From Pseudomonas sp. S30 (GTDB lineage Bacteria > Pseudomonadota > Gammaproteobacteria > Pseudomonadales > Pseudomonadaceae), in assembly GCF_016518545.1 (NCBI RefSeq), contig NZ_JACVTO010000006.1, positions 186,001-250,000 on the forward strand: a DNA stretch of 64,000 bases. Reading direction: 5' to 3'. The position numbers and the translations under genes were made by a program. The notes under the pieces are model-generated. The model saw nothing but the letters and a program-made list of their open reading frames with translations, was not told where the DNA came from and did not search any database. This document shows positions 47,852-56,253 of this stretch, piece by piece. Each line of letters starts with the position of its first letter. Position 1 is the first letter of the stretch.

Positions 47852-47873
47852 GGGGCCTGGATTGGCCCCTTCT
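47852..47873 (+). terminator. Candidate terminator after rraB
   Basis: GGGGCC (47852-47857), 6-base loop, GGCCCC (47864-47869), followed by TTCT. It lies between convergent rraB and the cytochrome gene and may serve rraB. Confidence 0.5.
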
Positions 47874-47879
47874 CCCTGC

Positions 47880-48701
47880 TCAGGGTCGGCGCTTGGCCAT
47901 GTGGGCGAGGTAGTCGATCACCGCGTCCAGATCCTGGTCGCTCAGCACCGCTTCGGGAAATCCCGGCATCCGCGCCTGCGGCCAGTGCCTGAGGCTCTGC
48001 GGATCGCGCAGGTATCGGCGCAGAAACCCCGGTTGGAAATACTCGGTAGGGTTGTGCGGTAGATTGAGGTCGGGCCCGAGCTGGGCGTCACCCGCGCCAT
48101 TCAGGCGATGACAGGCCAGGCAGTTTTGCTGAAACAACGCGAAGCCTCTGCGTATCGGGCCTTGCTCGGGGAGACCGGGTGCGGGCCGCAATTGGGGAAA
48201 GCGCGATTCCACCGAGGGCAGACGGCGCAGACTTGCCATCTGATACGGCCACTGCTCCGGGCGGATACCGCTGGCGGCAGGGTTCGTCCATACCAGGTAG
48301 AAAGGACCCGCGCTCGGTTTGTCGGCCCCCAGCCCTGGCCAGGGGTGCCGGGAATCTTGCACGGCGACCCATGCCCGCGCGGGGCCGTCTTGCAGCAGCG
48401 GCGATGCGGGCATTTCGGCGGCGAATCCGTCGAGTGCCACGGCCTGTAGATGTTCGTCCGGCGTGACGCCTTCCAGCAGCACCGCCAGAGGAATTGCGCG
48501 GTAGTGCATGGCACGTTTGTAGGCGACGTCCTGGACGATGTCGATGTCTTGCGCATCGGGATGCTGCAGCAGCTCCTCGGTTTGCCAGCTACGCTGGACG
48601 CTACCCAGGTCCAGGGTAAGCTGCGCGGCTGCCAGCGGTGCGCTGATCAACGCCAGCAGCAGGGCAAGGTAGTTGCGCACGTAGACTCTCCAACCCGTCA
48701 A
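47880..48701 (-). CDS. Periplasmic c-type cytochrome with molybdopterin-domain-like N-terminal part
   Basis: A 273-residue exported protein: signal peptide (about 8-26, ending LAAA), an N-terminal domain (about 28-175), and a class I cytochrome c domain (about 178-273) with haem motif CLACH at 194-198 and a distal Met in PQARMPGFPE. The N-terminal domain (AYKRAMHYRAIPLAVLLEGV, FYLVWTNP, WPYQMASL) resembles the sulfite-oxidase-type molybdopterin-binding fold, but no cofactor cysteine is evident. It is likely an electron carrier; the partner is not encoded nearby. Confidence 0.85.
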   Translation of the reverse strand: MTGWRVYVRNYLALLLALISAPLAAAQLTLDLGSVQRSWQTEELLQHPDAQDIDIVQDVAYKRAMHYRAIPLAVLLEGVTPDEHLQAVALDGFAAEMPASPLLQDGPARAWVAVQDSRHPWPGLGADKPSAGPFYLVWTNPAASGIRPEQWPYQMASLRRLPSVESRFPQLRPAPGLPEQGPIRRGFALFQQNCLACHRLNGAGDAQLGPDLNLPHNPTEYFQPGFLRRYLRDPQSLRHWPQARMPGFPEAVLSDQDLDAVIDYLAHMAKRRP

Positions 48702-48747
48702 GGACAGGCAGAGTACCCGCTGACTGGCGCAGGATGCCAGTTTCGCC

Positions 48748-48843
48748 TCAACCGAATAGACGGGTCAGGTTGGGGAGAATCAGCAGCAAGGTGGTGGCGA
48801 AGAGTATGAGCCCCGCTTGGCGCACTTTCGAGTGTCTGAACAT
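48748..48843 (-). CDS. Predicted 31-residue single-helix membrane protein
   Basis: A very small open frame: a basic start (MFRHSKVRQ) followed by one hydrophobic helix (AGLILFATTLLLILPNL, about residues 10-26) and a short tail. AAGGCGG lies about 8 bases before the ATG. It lies upstream of the cytochrome gene on the same strand (47 bases), so it may be translated from the same message. Many real bacterial small proteins look like this, but proof is lacking. Confidence 0.5.
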   Translation of the reverse strand: MFRHSKVRQAGLILFATTLLLILPNLTRLFG

Positions 48844-49202
48844 GGCTGACCGCCTTTTTGTTGTTATTCCTGGAAACCCACGGCGTCCTTGTCGCGCGAA
48901 GGGTCGATCATCGGGCGTCCCGGACGCCTTGACACTGACCTGTCATCAGTGTCTACACCCAAAAGTAGGGCGTTTGTCACCTGTCTTTCAGATCAGTTCG
49001 TTCTAACGCTAGAATCATGCATGCCCAGCTGTTCTGGACTGGACCCAGCACGAGCTGGCGACCTCTGGCTAGACACCTGCGCAGTAGGAATGAACAAAGA
49101 CGCGGATCCCTGCCGTTCGTCAGTGCGCACCTCTTGCTTGTACGTGTCTTTCGCGTCAGTCTCTAGCGCTGACATTTACTCTTGTCGTTCAGGACTATCC
49201 CT
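48844..49202. other. Divergent intergenic region with candidate promoter and operator
   Basis: About 360 bases between the 31-codon gene and the amidotransferase gene. It holds a TTGACA (48929-48934) with TCTACA 17 bases later (48952-48957) and a perfect 8-base inverted repeat over this stretch. A second short repeat, TTCTA-ACGC-TAGAA, is at 49001-49014. No gene was seen. Confidence 0.55.
48929..48957 (+). promoter_or_regulatory. Candidate sigma-70 promoter with overlapping operator
   Basis: TTGACA and TCTACA hexamers are 17 bases apart. GACACTGA (48931-48938) and TCAGTGTC (48946-48953) form a perfect inverted repeat with a 7-base spacer that covers the promoter, as a repressor site would. 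The downstream gene starts about 245 bases away, so a long leader or another promoter is needed. Confidence 0.4.
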
Positions 49203-49931
49203 ATGTCGTTACGCATCTGCATCCTTGAAACCGATGTTCTGCGGCCCGAGTTGACGGCGCAGTACCAGGGCTATGGCAGGATGTTCGAGCAACTATTCTC
49301 TCGTCAGCCGATCGCTGCCGAGTTCTGCGTGTACAACGTGATGAACGGCGACTATCCGCCGGAAGACGAATCCTTCGACGCCTATCTTGTGACCGGCAGC
49401 AAGGCCGACTCGTTCGGTTCCGATCCCTGGATTCAGACACTCAAGGCTTACCTGCTGAAACTTCACGCTCGCGGCGAGAAGCTGCTGGGTGTGTGTTTCG
49501 GGCACCAGTTGCTCGCACTGGTGCTCGGTGGCAAGGCCGAACGCGCCGACCGCGGCTGGGGGCTGGGCACCCATCGCTATCGGCTGGCCGCCCATGCGCC
49601 GGGCATGGACCCTGAAGTGAAGGAACTGACCCTGCTCATCAGTCACCAGGATCAGGTGACCCAGTTGCCTGAAGGCGCGACGCTGATCGCCTCCAGCGAC
49701 TTCTGCCCCAACGCGGCGTATCACATCGGCGATCAGGTGCTGTGCTTCCAGGGGCATCCTGAATTCGTGCACGATTATTCCCGGGCGCTGCTCGATGCGC
49801 GCCAGGACCGCCTGGGTAACGAGGTGTACAACCAGGCAGTGGCCAGCCTGAGCACTGCCCATCAAGGTGATCTGGTGGGCGAATGGATGCTGCGTTTCAT
49901 CCAGCACCCGCGCAAGCAGAGCGCTGCCTGA
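49203..49931 (+). CDS. Class I glutamine amidotransferase (GATase1), GMP-synthase-like
   Basis: A 242-residue stand-alone class I amidotransferase. The nucleophile Cys lies in LLGVCFGHQLLAL, and the His-Glu pair in CFQGHPEFVHDY. Such proteins are found as gamma-glutamyl hydrolases (PuuD-like) or as partners of unknown synthetases. It has AGGA 7 bases before the ATG; an in-frame start 21 bases upstream is less likely. No synthetase subunit is adjacent, so the acceptor is unknown. Confidence 0.9.
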   Translation: MSLRICILETDVLRPELTAQYQGYGRMFEQLFSRQPIAAEFCVYNVMNGDYPPEDESFDAYLVTGSKADSFGSDPWIQTLKAYLLKLHARGEKLLGVCFGHQLLALVLGGKAERADRGWGLGTHRYRLAAHAPGMDPEVKELTLLISHQDQVTQLPEGATLIASSDFCPNAAYHIGDQVLCFQGHPEFVHDYSRALLDARQDRLGNEVYNQAVASLSTAHQGDLVGEWMLRFIQHPRKQSAA

Positions 49932-49938
49932 GGCCGTT

Positions 49939-49971
49939 GCGCTCGCGTGGCCGACGGGGTCGCGCGAGCGC
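49939..49971. terminator. Hairpin between convergent genes
   Basis: GCGCTCGCG (49939-49947) and CGCGAGCGC (49963-49971) form a perfect 9-base stem in the 57-base gap between the amidotransferase and corA stops. There is no T-run, so it may stop transcription weakly in both directions. Confidence 0.4.
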
Positions 49972-49988
49972 GGGTGCTCAGGGGCCGG

Positions 49989-50960
49989 CTACAGCCACCC
50001 TGAACGCTTGAAGCTTGCGAACAGCCCCGTGCACCCCGTGCCGATCACTCCCAGCACCACGAAGTAGCCGTAGTGCCAGCTCAGCTCCGGCATGTTCTGA
50101 AAGTTCATCCCGTAGATACCGGCGATGGCCGTGGGGAAGGCGAGGATCGCCGCCCAGGCGGCGAACTTGCGCTGCACGATGCTCTGCCGTGAAGATTCCA
50201 GCAACATGCCGATCTCGATGGTCTGGCTGGCGATGTCGCGAATGCTGACCAGGTCTTCCATCTGCCGGGTGACGTGGATCTGCACGTCACGGAAGTACGG
50301 CCGCATGTTCTTGTCGATGAAGGGAAAGCTCAGGCGCTGCAATTCCTCGCCGATCTCCACCATCGGCGCCACGTAGCGGCGCATGCGCAGGATGTCCCGG
50401 CGCAAGCTGTGCAGGCGGCGGATGTCCTGCTCGTGCAGCGAGCCACTGAGCACGTTCTGTTCCAGTGCTTCGATCTCGGCGTGGATCGCCTCGCTGACCG
50501 GCTGGTAGTTCTCGGTCACGAAGTCGAGCAGGGCATAGAGCACGAAGTCCTCGCCATGTTCGAGCAGCAGTGGCCGTGCTTCGCAGCGCTGGCGCACCAG
50601 GGCGTAGGATTTGGAATGGCCATTGCGGCAGGTGATGACGTAACCCTTGCCGGCGAAGATGTGGGTTTCGATGAACTCCAGGCGACCGTCCTGGCGCACG
50701 GGCGAGTAGGTGACGATGAACAGGGCATCGCCGAAGGTTTCCAGTTTCGGCCTGCTGTGCTTTTCCAGGGCGTCTTCGATGGCCAGCTCGTGCAGACCGA
50801 ACTGGTGCTGCAGGTTGGCCAGTTCCTGTGCGGTGGGCTCCTCCAGACCGATCCAGACGAAATGCCCCGGTTTGTTGGCCCATTCGCTGCCTTCGTCGAG
50901 ACGGATGTTGGTGACCTTTCTTCCGGCGCTGTACACCGCCGCTGCAACGACTCGACCCAT
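49989..50960 (-). CDS. corA: CorA-family magnesium/divalent cation channel
   Basis: A 323-residue protein with a large cytoplasmic N-terminal domain and two C-terminal membrane helices (about 265-285 and 297-317). The selectivity motif is GMNFQNMPEL (GMN then MPEL) between them, and the C-terminus is short and basic (SFKRSGWL), all typical of CorA. It forms a pentameric Mg2+ or Co2+ channel. The paralogue is perhaps of the ZntB-like or second-CorA subtype; GMN favours Mg2+. Confidence 0.94.
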   Translation of the reverse strand: MGRVVAAAVYSAGRKVTNIRLDEGSEWANKPGHFVWIGLEEPTAQELANLQHQFGLHELAIEDALEKHSRPKLETFGDALFIVTYSPVRQDGRLEFIETHIFAGKGYVITCRNGHSKSYALVRQRCEARPLLLEHGEDFVLYALLDFVTENYQPVSEAIHAEIEALEQNVLSGSLHEQDIRRLHSLRRDILRMRRYVAPMVEIGEELQRLSFPFIDKNMRPYFRDVQIHVTRQMEDLVSIRDIASQTIEIGMLLESSRQSIVQRKFAAWAAILAFPTAIAGIYGMNFQNMPELSWHYGYFVVLGVIGTGCTGLFASFKRSGWL

Positions 50961-51030
50961 GGCTGCCTGCTTGTTCGGTTGATGGTGCCGACAGCTTGGG
51001 CCGTGTGGCGGCGAACGGCAAGCCGAGTGC

Positions 51031-51750
51031 TCAGGTGGGCGGCAGTTCCTGCTCCATGCGCTCGATGCAGTGCTGCATCTGCGTGCGGCAGCGCTCCATC
51101 AGCGCTGGCAGGTCCTGCTGCCCCAGGCCCTGGGTGGGGATCGGTGGCAGCGAGCGCACCATCACCGTACGCTGCCGCCAGCTGTTCAGGCCCAGGCGGC
51201 GGGCATAGCGGCTGACGCACACTGGCACGATGGGCACGCCCGCTTCCAGCGCGGTGTGAAAGGCGCCTTTCTTGAACGTCAACAGTGCATCGGACGGGTT
51301 GCGCGTGCCCTCGGGAAAGATCCAGATCGAGGTGCCTTCGCGCAGGATGCGCGTGGTGAGGCGCAGCGCCCTGCGTGCCTGGTAGGCGTTCTTGCGGTCC
51401 ACCAGCACGTTGCCACCGAGCCAGAACAACTGGCCGAACAGTGGAATCCAGCCCAGGCTCTTCTTGCCGATTGCCACGGTTCGGCGCGGCACGACCTGAC
51501 CGAGGATGAACAGGTCATAGTTGGATTGATGGTTGGCCACGATCACGCAACCGGGCGGCTGATCCCACAGCGGCCCCACTTCGGCCTGCACGCGGATGCG
51601 CAGTAACCAGGCGGCCGGGATGCTGTAGAGGCGGGCGAACAGCCGGCTGTTGTCGGGATTGAAGGGACGGCACAGGCCGATGATCAGGCCCACGACGCCC
51701 ACCAGCAGGAAGTGCAGGCCCAGGAGCAGCATGCGAAGCAGATAGAGCAT
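51031..51750 (-). CDS. 1-acyl-sn-glycerol-3-phosphate acyltransferase (PlsC family)
   Basis: A 239-residue inner-membrane acyltransferase. An N-terminal hydrophobic segment (about 1-25), the HX4D motif in NHQSNYDLF, and FPEGTRNPS (motif III) are clear, with VPIVPVCVSRYARR after. It acylates lysophosphatidate to phosphatidate. Upstream in-frame starts exist up to 51825; ATG at 51750 puts the membrane segment first as in the family. Pseudomonads have several PlsC paralogues, so essentiality cannot be assumed. Confidence 0.9.
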   Translation of the reverse strand: MLYLLRMLLLGLHFLLVGVVGLIIGLCRPFNPDNSRLFARLYSIPAAWLLRIRVQAEVGPLWDQPPGCVIVANHQSNYDLFILGQVVPRRTVAIGKKSLGWIPLFGQLFWLGGNVLVDRKNAYQARRALRLTTRILREGTSIWIFPEGTRNPSDALLTFKKGAFHTALEAGVPIVPVCVSRYARRLGLNSWRQRTVMVRSLPPIPTQGLGQQDLPALMERCRTQMQHCIERMEQELPPT

Positions 51751-51848
51751 GATATGACTCACACCAGACAGTCGCGGGGCAGTGTACGGCCGTGCACTGG
51801 CGGGGGCAAACGCCGCAGCCTGCACGGCGACGCATTGCCCGGGCGGTT

Positions 51849-52538
51849 TCAGCCCAAGTGGGTCTGGTCGGCGAGGATCGCCTCGTCGAGCTTTTCCAGC
51901 AGCGCCTTGCGCACTTTCAGCTTGGTGTTCCTGTGCGCCTGCATGTTCAACGCCTTCAGCCCGCGCGCTGCGTCCAGCGCGGCCTCACGCAGTCGCTCGG
52001 GAGCCACGACCAGGTCCAGGAAGCCTGCCGCGCGGGCCGCCTGGGGATCGAACACTTCGGCATTGTTCACCGCGCGCTGGAAGCTGGAGCGGGTCAGGCG
52101 ATCGCGGGCCAGTTCGATACCGGCGTGGTGCATGGTCATGCCGATCTGCACTTCGTTCAGGCAGATCTTGTAGGCGCCTTCCACGCCGATGCGGTAGTCG
52201 GCCGACAGCAGCAGGAAGGCGCCCTTGGCCACGGCATTGCCGGGGCAGGCGACGATGACCGGGAACGGGTGCGAGAGCAGCCGGCGCGACAGAGTAGAGC
52301 CGGCGGTGACCAGCCCGATGGCCTCCTTGGGGCCGGCGGTCATGACCTTGAGGTCATAGCCGCCGGAAAGAATGCCAGGCTGGCCAGTGATGATGACTAC
52401 GGCGCGCGCTTCGCTGGCACGGTCCAGGGCAGCGTTGAAGGCGGTGATCAGCTCGGGCGAGATCGCATTGACCTTGCCATTGTTCAGGGTCAGGGTGACG
52501 ATGCCGTCTTCGGCGTGGTAGGTAATCAGCTCGCTCAT
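51849..52538 (-). CDS. Crotonase-fold enoyl-CoA hydratase/isomerase
   Basis: A 229-residue crotonase superfamily protein: MSELITYHAEDGIVTLTLNNGKVNAI at the start, the oxyanion stretch TGQPGILSGGYDLKVM, and LNEVQIGMTMHHAG, where Glu fits one of the two catalytic acids of enoyl-CoA hydratase. The second acid position is not obvious, so it may be an isomerase or another crotonase activity. ATG at 52538 has AAAGGA upstream. It is on the same strand as plsC-like gene, 98 bases away. Confidence 0.88.
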   Translation of the reverse strand: MSELITYHAEDGIVTLTLNNGKVNAISPELITAFNAALDRASEARAVVIITGQPGILSGGYDLKVMTAGPKEAIGLVTAGSTLSRRLLSHPFPVIVACPGNAVAKGAFLLLSADYRIGVEGAYKICLNEVQIGMTMHHAGIELARDRLTRSSFQRAVNNAEVFDPQAARAAGFLDLVVAPERLREAALDAARGLKALNMQAHRNTKLKVRKALLEKLDEAILADQTHLG

Positions 52539-52760
52539 GGCAGAGTCCTTTGGTGGGCGTGGAGCCGACGTTACCCAGCGCCGCACGCCAGGTAAAGCGC
52601 TTAGGCTGACCATGCGGTCAGCGGCGAGCCGCCAGGCCGCGTGCCTTCGGCCATGCTAGCGACTGCAGGGAAAACCGCTGGACTGATTGGCCGTAATGCC
52701 ATGGTCAGACGGCGTTTTCGGCAAAAGGGCTTAAGCGCATGAAAATTCTGAAAAAAATGC

Positions 52761-52796
52761 TTGCCAAAGAAAAGCGCTTCTACTAAATTAGCGCGC
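52761..52796 (+). promoter_or_regulatory. Promoter of tRNA-Ser
   Basis: TTGCCA (52761-52766), 17-base spacer, TAAATT (52784-52789), followed by a GC-rich discriminator (GCGCGCC), typical of stringently controlled stable-RNA promoters. The tRNA begins about 30 bases after the expected start. Confidence 0.6.
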
Positions 52797-52826
52797 CTCG
52801 ACGGGCTGAAAGGCGCGGCGGGATCC

Positions 52827-52916
52827 GGTGAAGTGTCCGAGTGGTCGAAGGAGCACGCCTGGAAAGTGTGTATACGAGAAATCGTATCAAGGGTTCAAAT
52901 CCCTTCTTCACCGCCA
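52827..52916 (+). tRNA. tRNA-Ser (anticodon GGA)
   Basis: A 90-base class II tRNA including an encoded CCA. The acceptor stem GGTGAAG pairs perfectly with CTTCACC; the anticodon loop CTGGAAA (stem CACGC/GTGTG) gives GGA, which reads UCC and UCU; a long variable arm (TATACGAGAAATCGTATC region) and the TPsiC arm GGGTTCAAATCCC are clear. Confidence 0.97.
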
Positions 52917-52925
52917 CTTTCATGC

Positions 52926-52959
52926 AACCCCTGCAAATCCCAGATTTGCAGGGGTTTTT
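52926..52959 (+). terminator. Terminator of tRNA-Ser
   Basis: AACCCCTGCAAAT (52926-52938), 5-base loop, ATTTGCAGGGGTT (52944-52956) followed by TTT. The perfect 13-base stem makes this one of the strongest terminators in the window. It also faces the end of kguD. Confidence 0.93.
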
Positions 52960-52974
52960 GCATTTCAGGGCGCG

Positions 52975-53940
52975 TCAGCGCGGGTTGACCAGGTGCCGGG
53001 GTCGCTCACCGCGCAGTGCATCCAGCAGGTTATCCACCGCGCAGCGGGCCATCGCTTCGCGCGTCTGCACGGTGGCCGAGCCGATGTGCGGTGTGGCTAC
53101 CACATTGGCCAGGCCCAGCAAGGGTGAGTCCGCAGGCAGGGGCTCGTGCTCGAACACGTCCAGGCCGGCTGCGCGAATGCGTCCGCCGCGTAACGCCTCG
53201 ATGAGTGCAGCCTCATCCACCACTCGGCCGCGGGCGATGTTCACCAGGATCGCCTCGGGCTTCATCAGGCCCAGCTCTCGGGCGCCGATCAGGCCTTCGG
53301 TGCTGGCGCTGAGCGGCACCGTGAGGCAGACGAAATCCGCTTCGCCCAGCAGTGCGTCCAGGCTTCGATACTGCGCGCCGTAGCGTGTTTCGGCGTCCGG
53401 CTTGGGCCGGGTGCTGTGGTACAGCACGCGCATGCCGAAGCCTGCAGCGCCACGCCGAGCCAGGGCCTCGCCGATGCGGCCCATGCCGACGATGCCGAGG
53501 GTCTTGCCCTGAACGTCGGTGCCGAAGTGCGCAGGGCCCAGGCTCTTGTGCCAATGCCCTTCGCGCACCCACTGCGCCAGTTCCACCACGCGCCGCGCGG
53601 TCGCCAGGATCAGGGCAAAGCCGGTATCGGCGGTGGTTTCGGTGAGCACGTCCGGTGTGTGCGTGAGCATCACCCCGCGCCGGGTCAGGTCCGGGATGTC
53701 GTAATTGTCCACGCCCACCGAAATGCTCGACACCACTTCCAGTTGCGAGGCCAGATCCAGCAAATCCTGCCCCAGGGGCAGGCTGGCGCCCAGTAGTCCA
53801 TGGGCGCCGGGTAGCGCATCGCGCAGGCGCGCCAGGCCATCGGCGGCGCTCAGGTCCACCTGGGTCACTTCCACCTCTGCCTGGAGGCGCTTCATCAGCG
53901 CCTCGGACAACGGCTTGTAGAGAACGATACGTTTCTTCAT
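52975..53940 (-). CDS. kguD: 2-ketogluconate-6-phosphate reductase
   Basis: A 321-residue D-2-hydroxyacid dehydrogenase that reduces 2-keto-6-phosphogluconate to 6-phosphogluconate, which then enters the Entner-Doudoroff route. Seen: cofactor loop GIVGMGRIGEALARR, the catalytic Arg in VNIARGRVVDEAAL, Glu in GLDVFEHEPLP, and His in VATPHIGSAT. It is the last gene of the kgu operon, 9 bases after kguT. Context makes this more specific than the generic glyoxylate/hydroxypyruvate reductase label. Confidence 0.93.
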   Translation of the reverse strand: MKKRIVLYKPLSEALMKRLQAEVEVTQVDLSAADGLARLRDALPGAHGLLGASLPLGQDLLDLASQLEVVSSISVGVDNYDIPDLTRRGVMLTHTPDVLTETTADTGFALILATARRVVELAQWVREGHWHKSLGPAHFGTDVQGKTLGIVGMGRIGEALARRGAAGFGMRVLYHSTRPKPDAETRYGAQYRSLDALLGEADFVCLTVPLSASTEGLIGARELGLMKPEAILVNIARGRVVDEAALIEALRGGRIRAAGLDVFEHEPLPADSPLLGLANVVATPHIGSATVQTREAMARCAVDNLLDALRGERPRHLVNPR

Positions 53941-53949
53941 GAATGTCTC

Positions 53950-55242
53950 CTAATGACTGGTAGCCAGTCGCGTCTCGCGCCTGGGCGGGCGCTCGGCGAC
54001 GTGCGGGGGTTTGAGTGCGGCGGTCAGCGCCACGGCGGTGAGCAGTGCGCCGGCCATGAACAGGTAGGAGCTGCCCGGTCCGCCGGTGATGCCATTGAGA
54101 TAGCCCACCAGCCAGGAGCCGCCGAACGAGCCGAGCGCGCCCATGCTGTTGATCAGTGCCATGGCGCCCCCGGCGACGTTGCTGGGCAGGATCTCGGGCA
54201 CGATGGCGAAGAACGGCCCATAAGGGGCGTACATGCAGGCACCGGCGATCACCAGCAGGGCATAGGACAACCAGAAATGCTCGGTCCCCAGTGCGTAGGA
54301 GCCATAGAACGCGACTGCTGCAATCAGCAGCGGCGGCCAGACGAAGCGCTTGCGTTTCTGCAGGCGGTCCGAAGCCCAGGACACCCCGACCATCGCCAGC
54401 ACCGCCGCCAGGTAGGGCACCGAGGCCAGCCAGCCGGCCTCGACGATGTCCACCTGGGCAGCCTGTTTGAGGATCGACGGCAGCCACAGGACGAAGCCAT
54501 ACACACCGATGCTCCAGCAGAAGTACTGCAGCGAGAGAATGATGACCTGAGGCGAGCGGAAGGCCTCGCGATAGTTCTTCACCGGTTTCAGACCTTGCTG
54601 TTCGGCGACCAGGGCTTCGGCCAGCCGGGTCTTTTCAGCCTCGCTCAACCAAGTGGCCTGAGCCGGCCGGTCATCCACCAGGCGCCACCAGACGAATGCC
54701 CAGAGCACTGCCGGCAAGCCTTCGATGATGAACATCCAGCGCCAGTCCAGTTGACGGATCAGGTAGCCCGACACCACTGACATCCACAGAATGGTCACCG
54801 GGTTGCCGAGCATCAGGAAGGTATTGGCCCGCGAACGCTCGGCGCGGGTGAACCAGTGGCACAGGTACACCAGCATCGCCGGCATCACCACCGCCTCGAC
54901 CACGCCCAGCAGGAAGCGGATGGCGATCAGCAGGTAGACATTGCTGACCATGCCGGTGAGGGTCGCCAGGCCGCCCCAGAGGATCAGGCTGGCGAAGATC
55001 AGCTTCTTGACGCTGCCCTTCTGCGCGTAGAGCGCGCCGGGAATCTGGAAGAAGAAGTAGCCGAGGAAGAACAGCGCCCCCAGCAGTGACGACAGGGCAG
55101 GGGTGATCCTGAGGTCGTCGGCCATGCCCGATGCCGCGGCGAAGCCGTAGTTGGCGCGGTCCAGGTAGGCCAGGCTGTAGGTGATGAACACGATGGGGAT
55201 CAGGTACCACCAGCGCCGAGGCGCCAGGCTGTTGGAATGCAT
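53950..55242 (-). CDS. kguT: 2-ketogluconate transporter (MFS, anion:cation symporter family)
   Basis: A 430-residue MFS protein of the ACS family with twelve membrane segments. The N-terminus RRWWYLIPIVFITYSLAYLDRANYGFA and GSVKKLIFASLILWGG are typical of sugar-acid symporters. It imports 2-ketogluconate from the periplasm, where glucose and gluconate dehydrogenases make it. It lies between kguK and kguD in the operon. Confidence 0.93.
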   Translation of the reverse strand: MHSNSLAPRRWWYLIPIVFITYSLAYLDRANYGFAAASGMADDLRITPALSSLLGALFFLGYFFFQIPGALYAQKGSVKKLIFASLILWGGLATLTGMVSNVYLLIAIRFLLGVVEAVVMPAMLVYLCHWFTRAERSRANTFLMLGNPVTILWMSVVSGYLIRQLDWRWMFIIEGLPAVLWAFVWWRLVDDRPAQATWLSEAEKTRLAEALVAEQQGLKPVKNYREAFRSPQVIILSLQYFCWSIGVYGFVLWLPSILKQAAQVDIVEAGWLASVPYLAAVLAMVGVSWASDRLQKRKRFVWPPLLIAAVAFYGSYALGTEHFWLSYALLVIAGACMYAPYGPFFAIVPEILPSNVAGGAMALINSMGALGSFGGSWLVGYLNGITGGPGSSYLFMAGALLTAVALTAALKPPHVAERPPRRETRLATSH

Positions 55243-55302
55243 GATGTATCTCCTGAGCTTGTTGTTCTTGTCGCAGCAGGGCCGGCATGCCGGCGTGGGT
55301 CA

Positions 55303-56253
55303 TCAGGCGCTTGCGCGCAGGTTGTGGCTCTCCAGTTCATGGCGCAGCGGCAGGCCCTCCATGTCGCCAGGGCTCTGCACGGCGCGGCTGCCGCACCAGT
55401 TGCCACGGGCCAGCGCGGCGTCCAGAGACAGGCCATCGAGCAGGGCACTGATCACGCCCACGGCAAAGGCGTCGCCTGCGCCGACGGTGTCCACCACCTG
55501 GTTCACCGGAACGGGCGGGACCAGGCCATCGCCCGTGGCGTCGCGGTAATACGCGCCAGCCGCACCGAGCTTGATCATCACCCGCTCGACGCCGTGGTCC
55601 AGATAGAACGCGGCGATCTGCTGCGGGGTGTTCTGGCCGGTCAGCACCCGGCCCTCTTCCAGCCCGGGCAGTACCCAGTGCGCCTTGATCGCCAGCGCGT
55701 TGATCTCGCGGACCGTGGTTTGGCGGTCCGGCCACAGCGAAGGACGCAGATTGGGGTCGAATGAGACGCTCGCGCCGGCCTCGCGCATCCGCTCGACCAG
55801 GCTATGGGACAGTGCCCGGCAACTGCGGGAGAGGGCCGGAACGATACCGGTGGCGTGCAAGTGCCGGGCGCTCAGCAGTCGCGGATCGAGGTCCTGGCTC
55901 GACAGGTGGCTGGCCGCAGAGCCTGCGCGGAAATACTCGACCAGCGGATCGCTGCCGTCGTCGCAGCGGCTCTTGAGCTGAAACCCCGTGGGATGGCGCG
56001 CGTCCACCGCCACGTGACTGCAGTCCAGGCCTTCGCGGCGCAGGGTGTCGAGCACGAACCGGCCCAGTGCGTCGTTGCCTACACGGCTCAGCCAGCGTAC
56101 GCGCAACCCCAGGCGCGACAAGCCGATCGCCACATTGCTGTCGGCGCCGGCGATACGCTGGGCGAAGGTCTGCACCTGGGCCAGGTCGCCGGTCTGCTGC
56201 GCGGCGAACATCGCCATGGTCTCACCGAAACATACGACGTCCACTTCAGGCAT
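55303..56253 (-). CDS. kguK: 2-ketogluconokinase (PfkB family)
   Basis: A 316-residue PfkB sugar kinase that phosphorylates 2-ketogluconate to 2-keto-6-phosphogluconate. The N-terminal VCFGETMAMFAAQ, the GADSNVAIGLSRLG sugar site, and the ATP/catalytic motif VVDTVGAGDAFAVGV with the base Asp are clear. Its start overlaps the end of kguE by 8 bases, so the two are translated together. Confidence 0.94.
   Translation of the reverse strand: MPEVDVVCFGETMAMFAAQQTGDLAQVQTFAQRIAGADSNVAIGLSRLGLRVRWLSRVGNDALGRFVLDTLRREGLDCSHVAVDARHPTGFQLKSRCDDGSDPLVEYFRAGSAASHLSSQDLDPRLLSARHLHATGIVPALSRSCRALSHSLVERMREAGASVSFDPNLRPSLWPDRQTTVREINALAIKAHWVLPGLEEGRVLTGQNTPQQIAAFYLDHGVERVMIKLGAAGAYYRDATGDGLVPPVPVNQVVDTVGAGDAFAVGVISALLDGLSLDAALARGNWCGSRAVQSPGDMEGLPLRHELESHNLRASA

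Noticed and set aside
52827..52916. tRNA-Ser as an integration site for a genomic island
   Set aside because: tRNA genes are frequent attachment sites, but no integrase and no repeated tRNA 3' end were found in the window; downstream is the conserved kgu operon.
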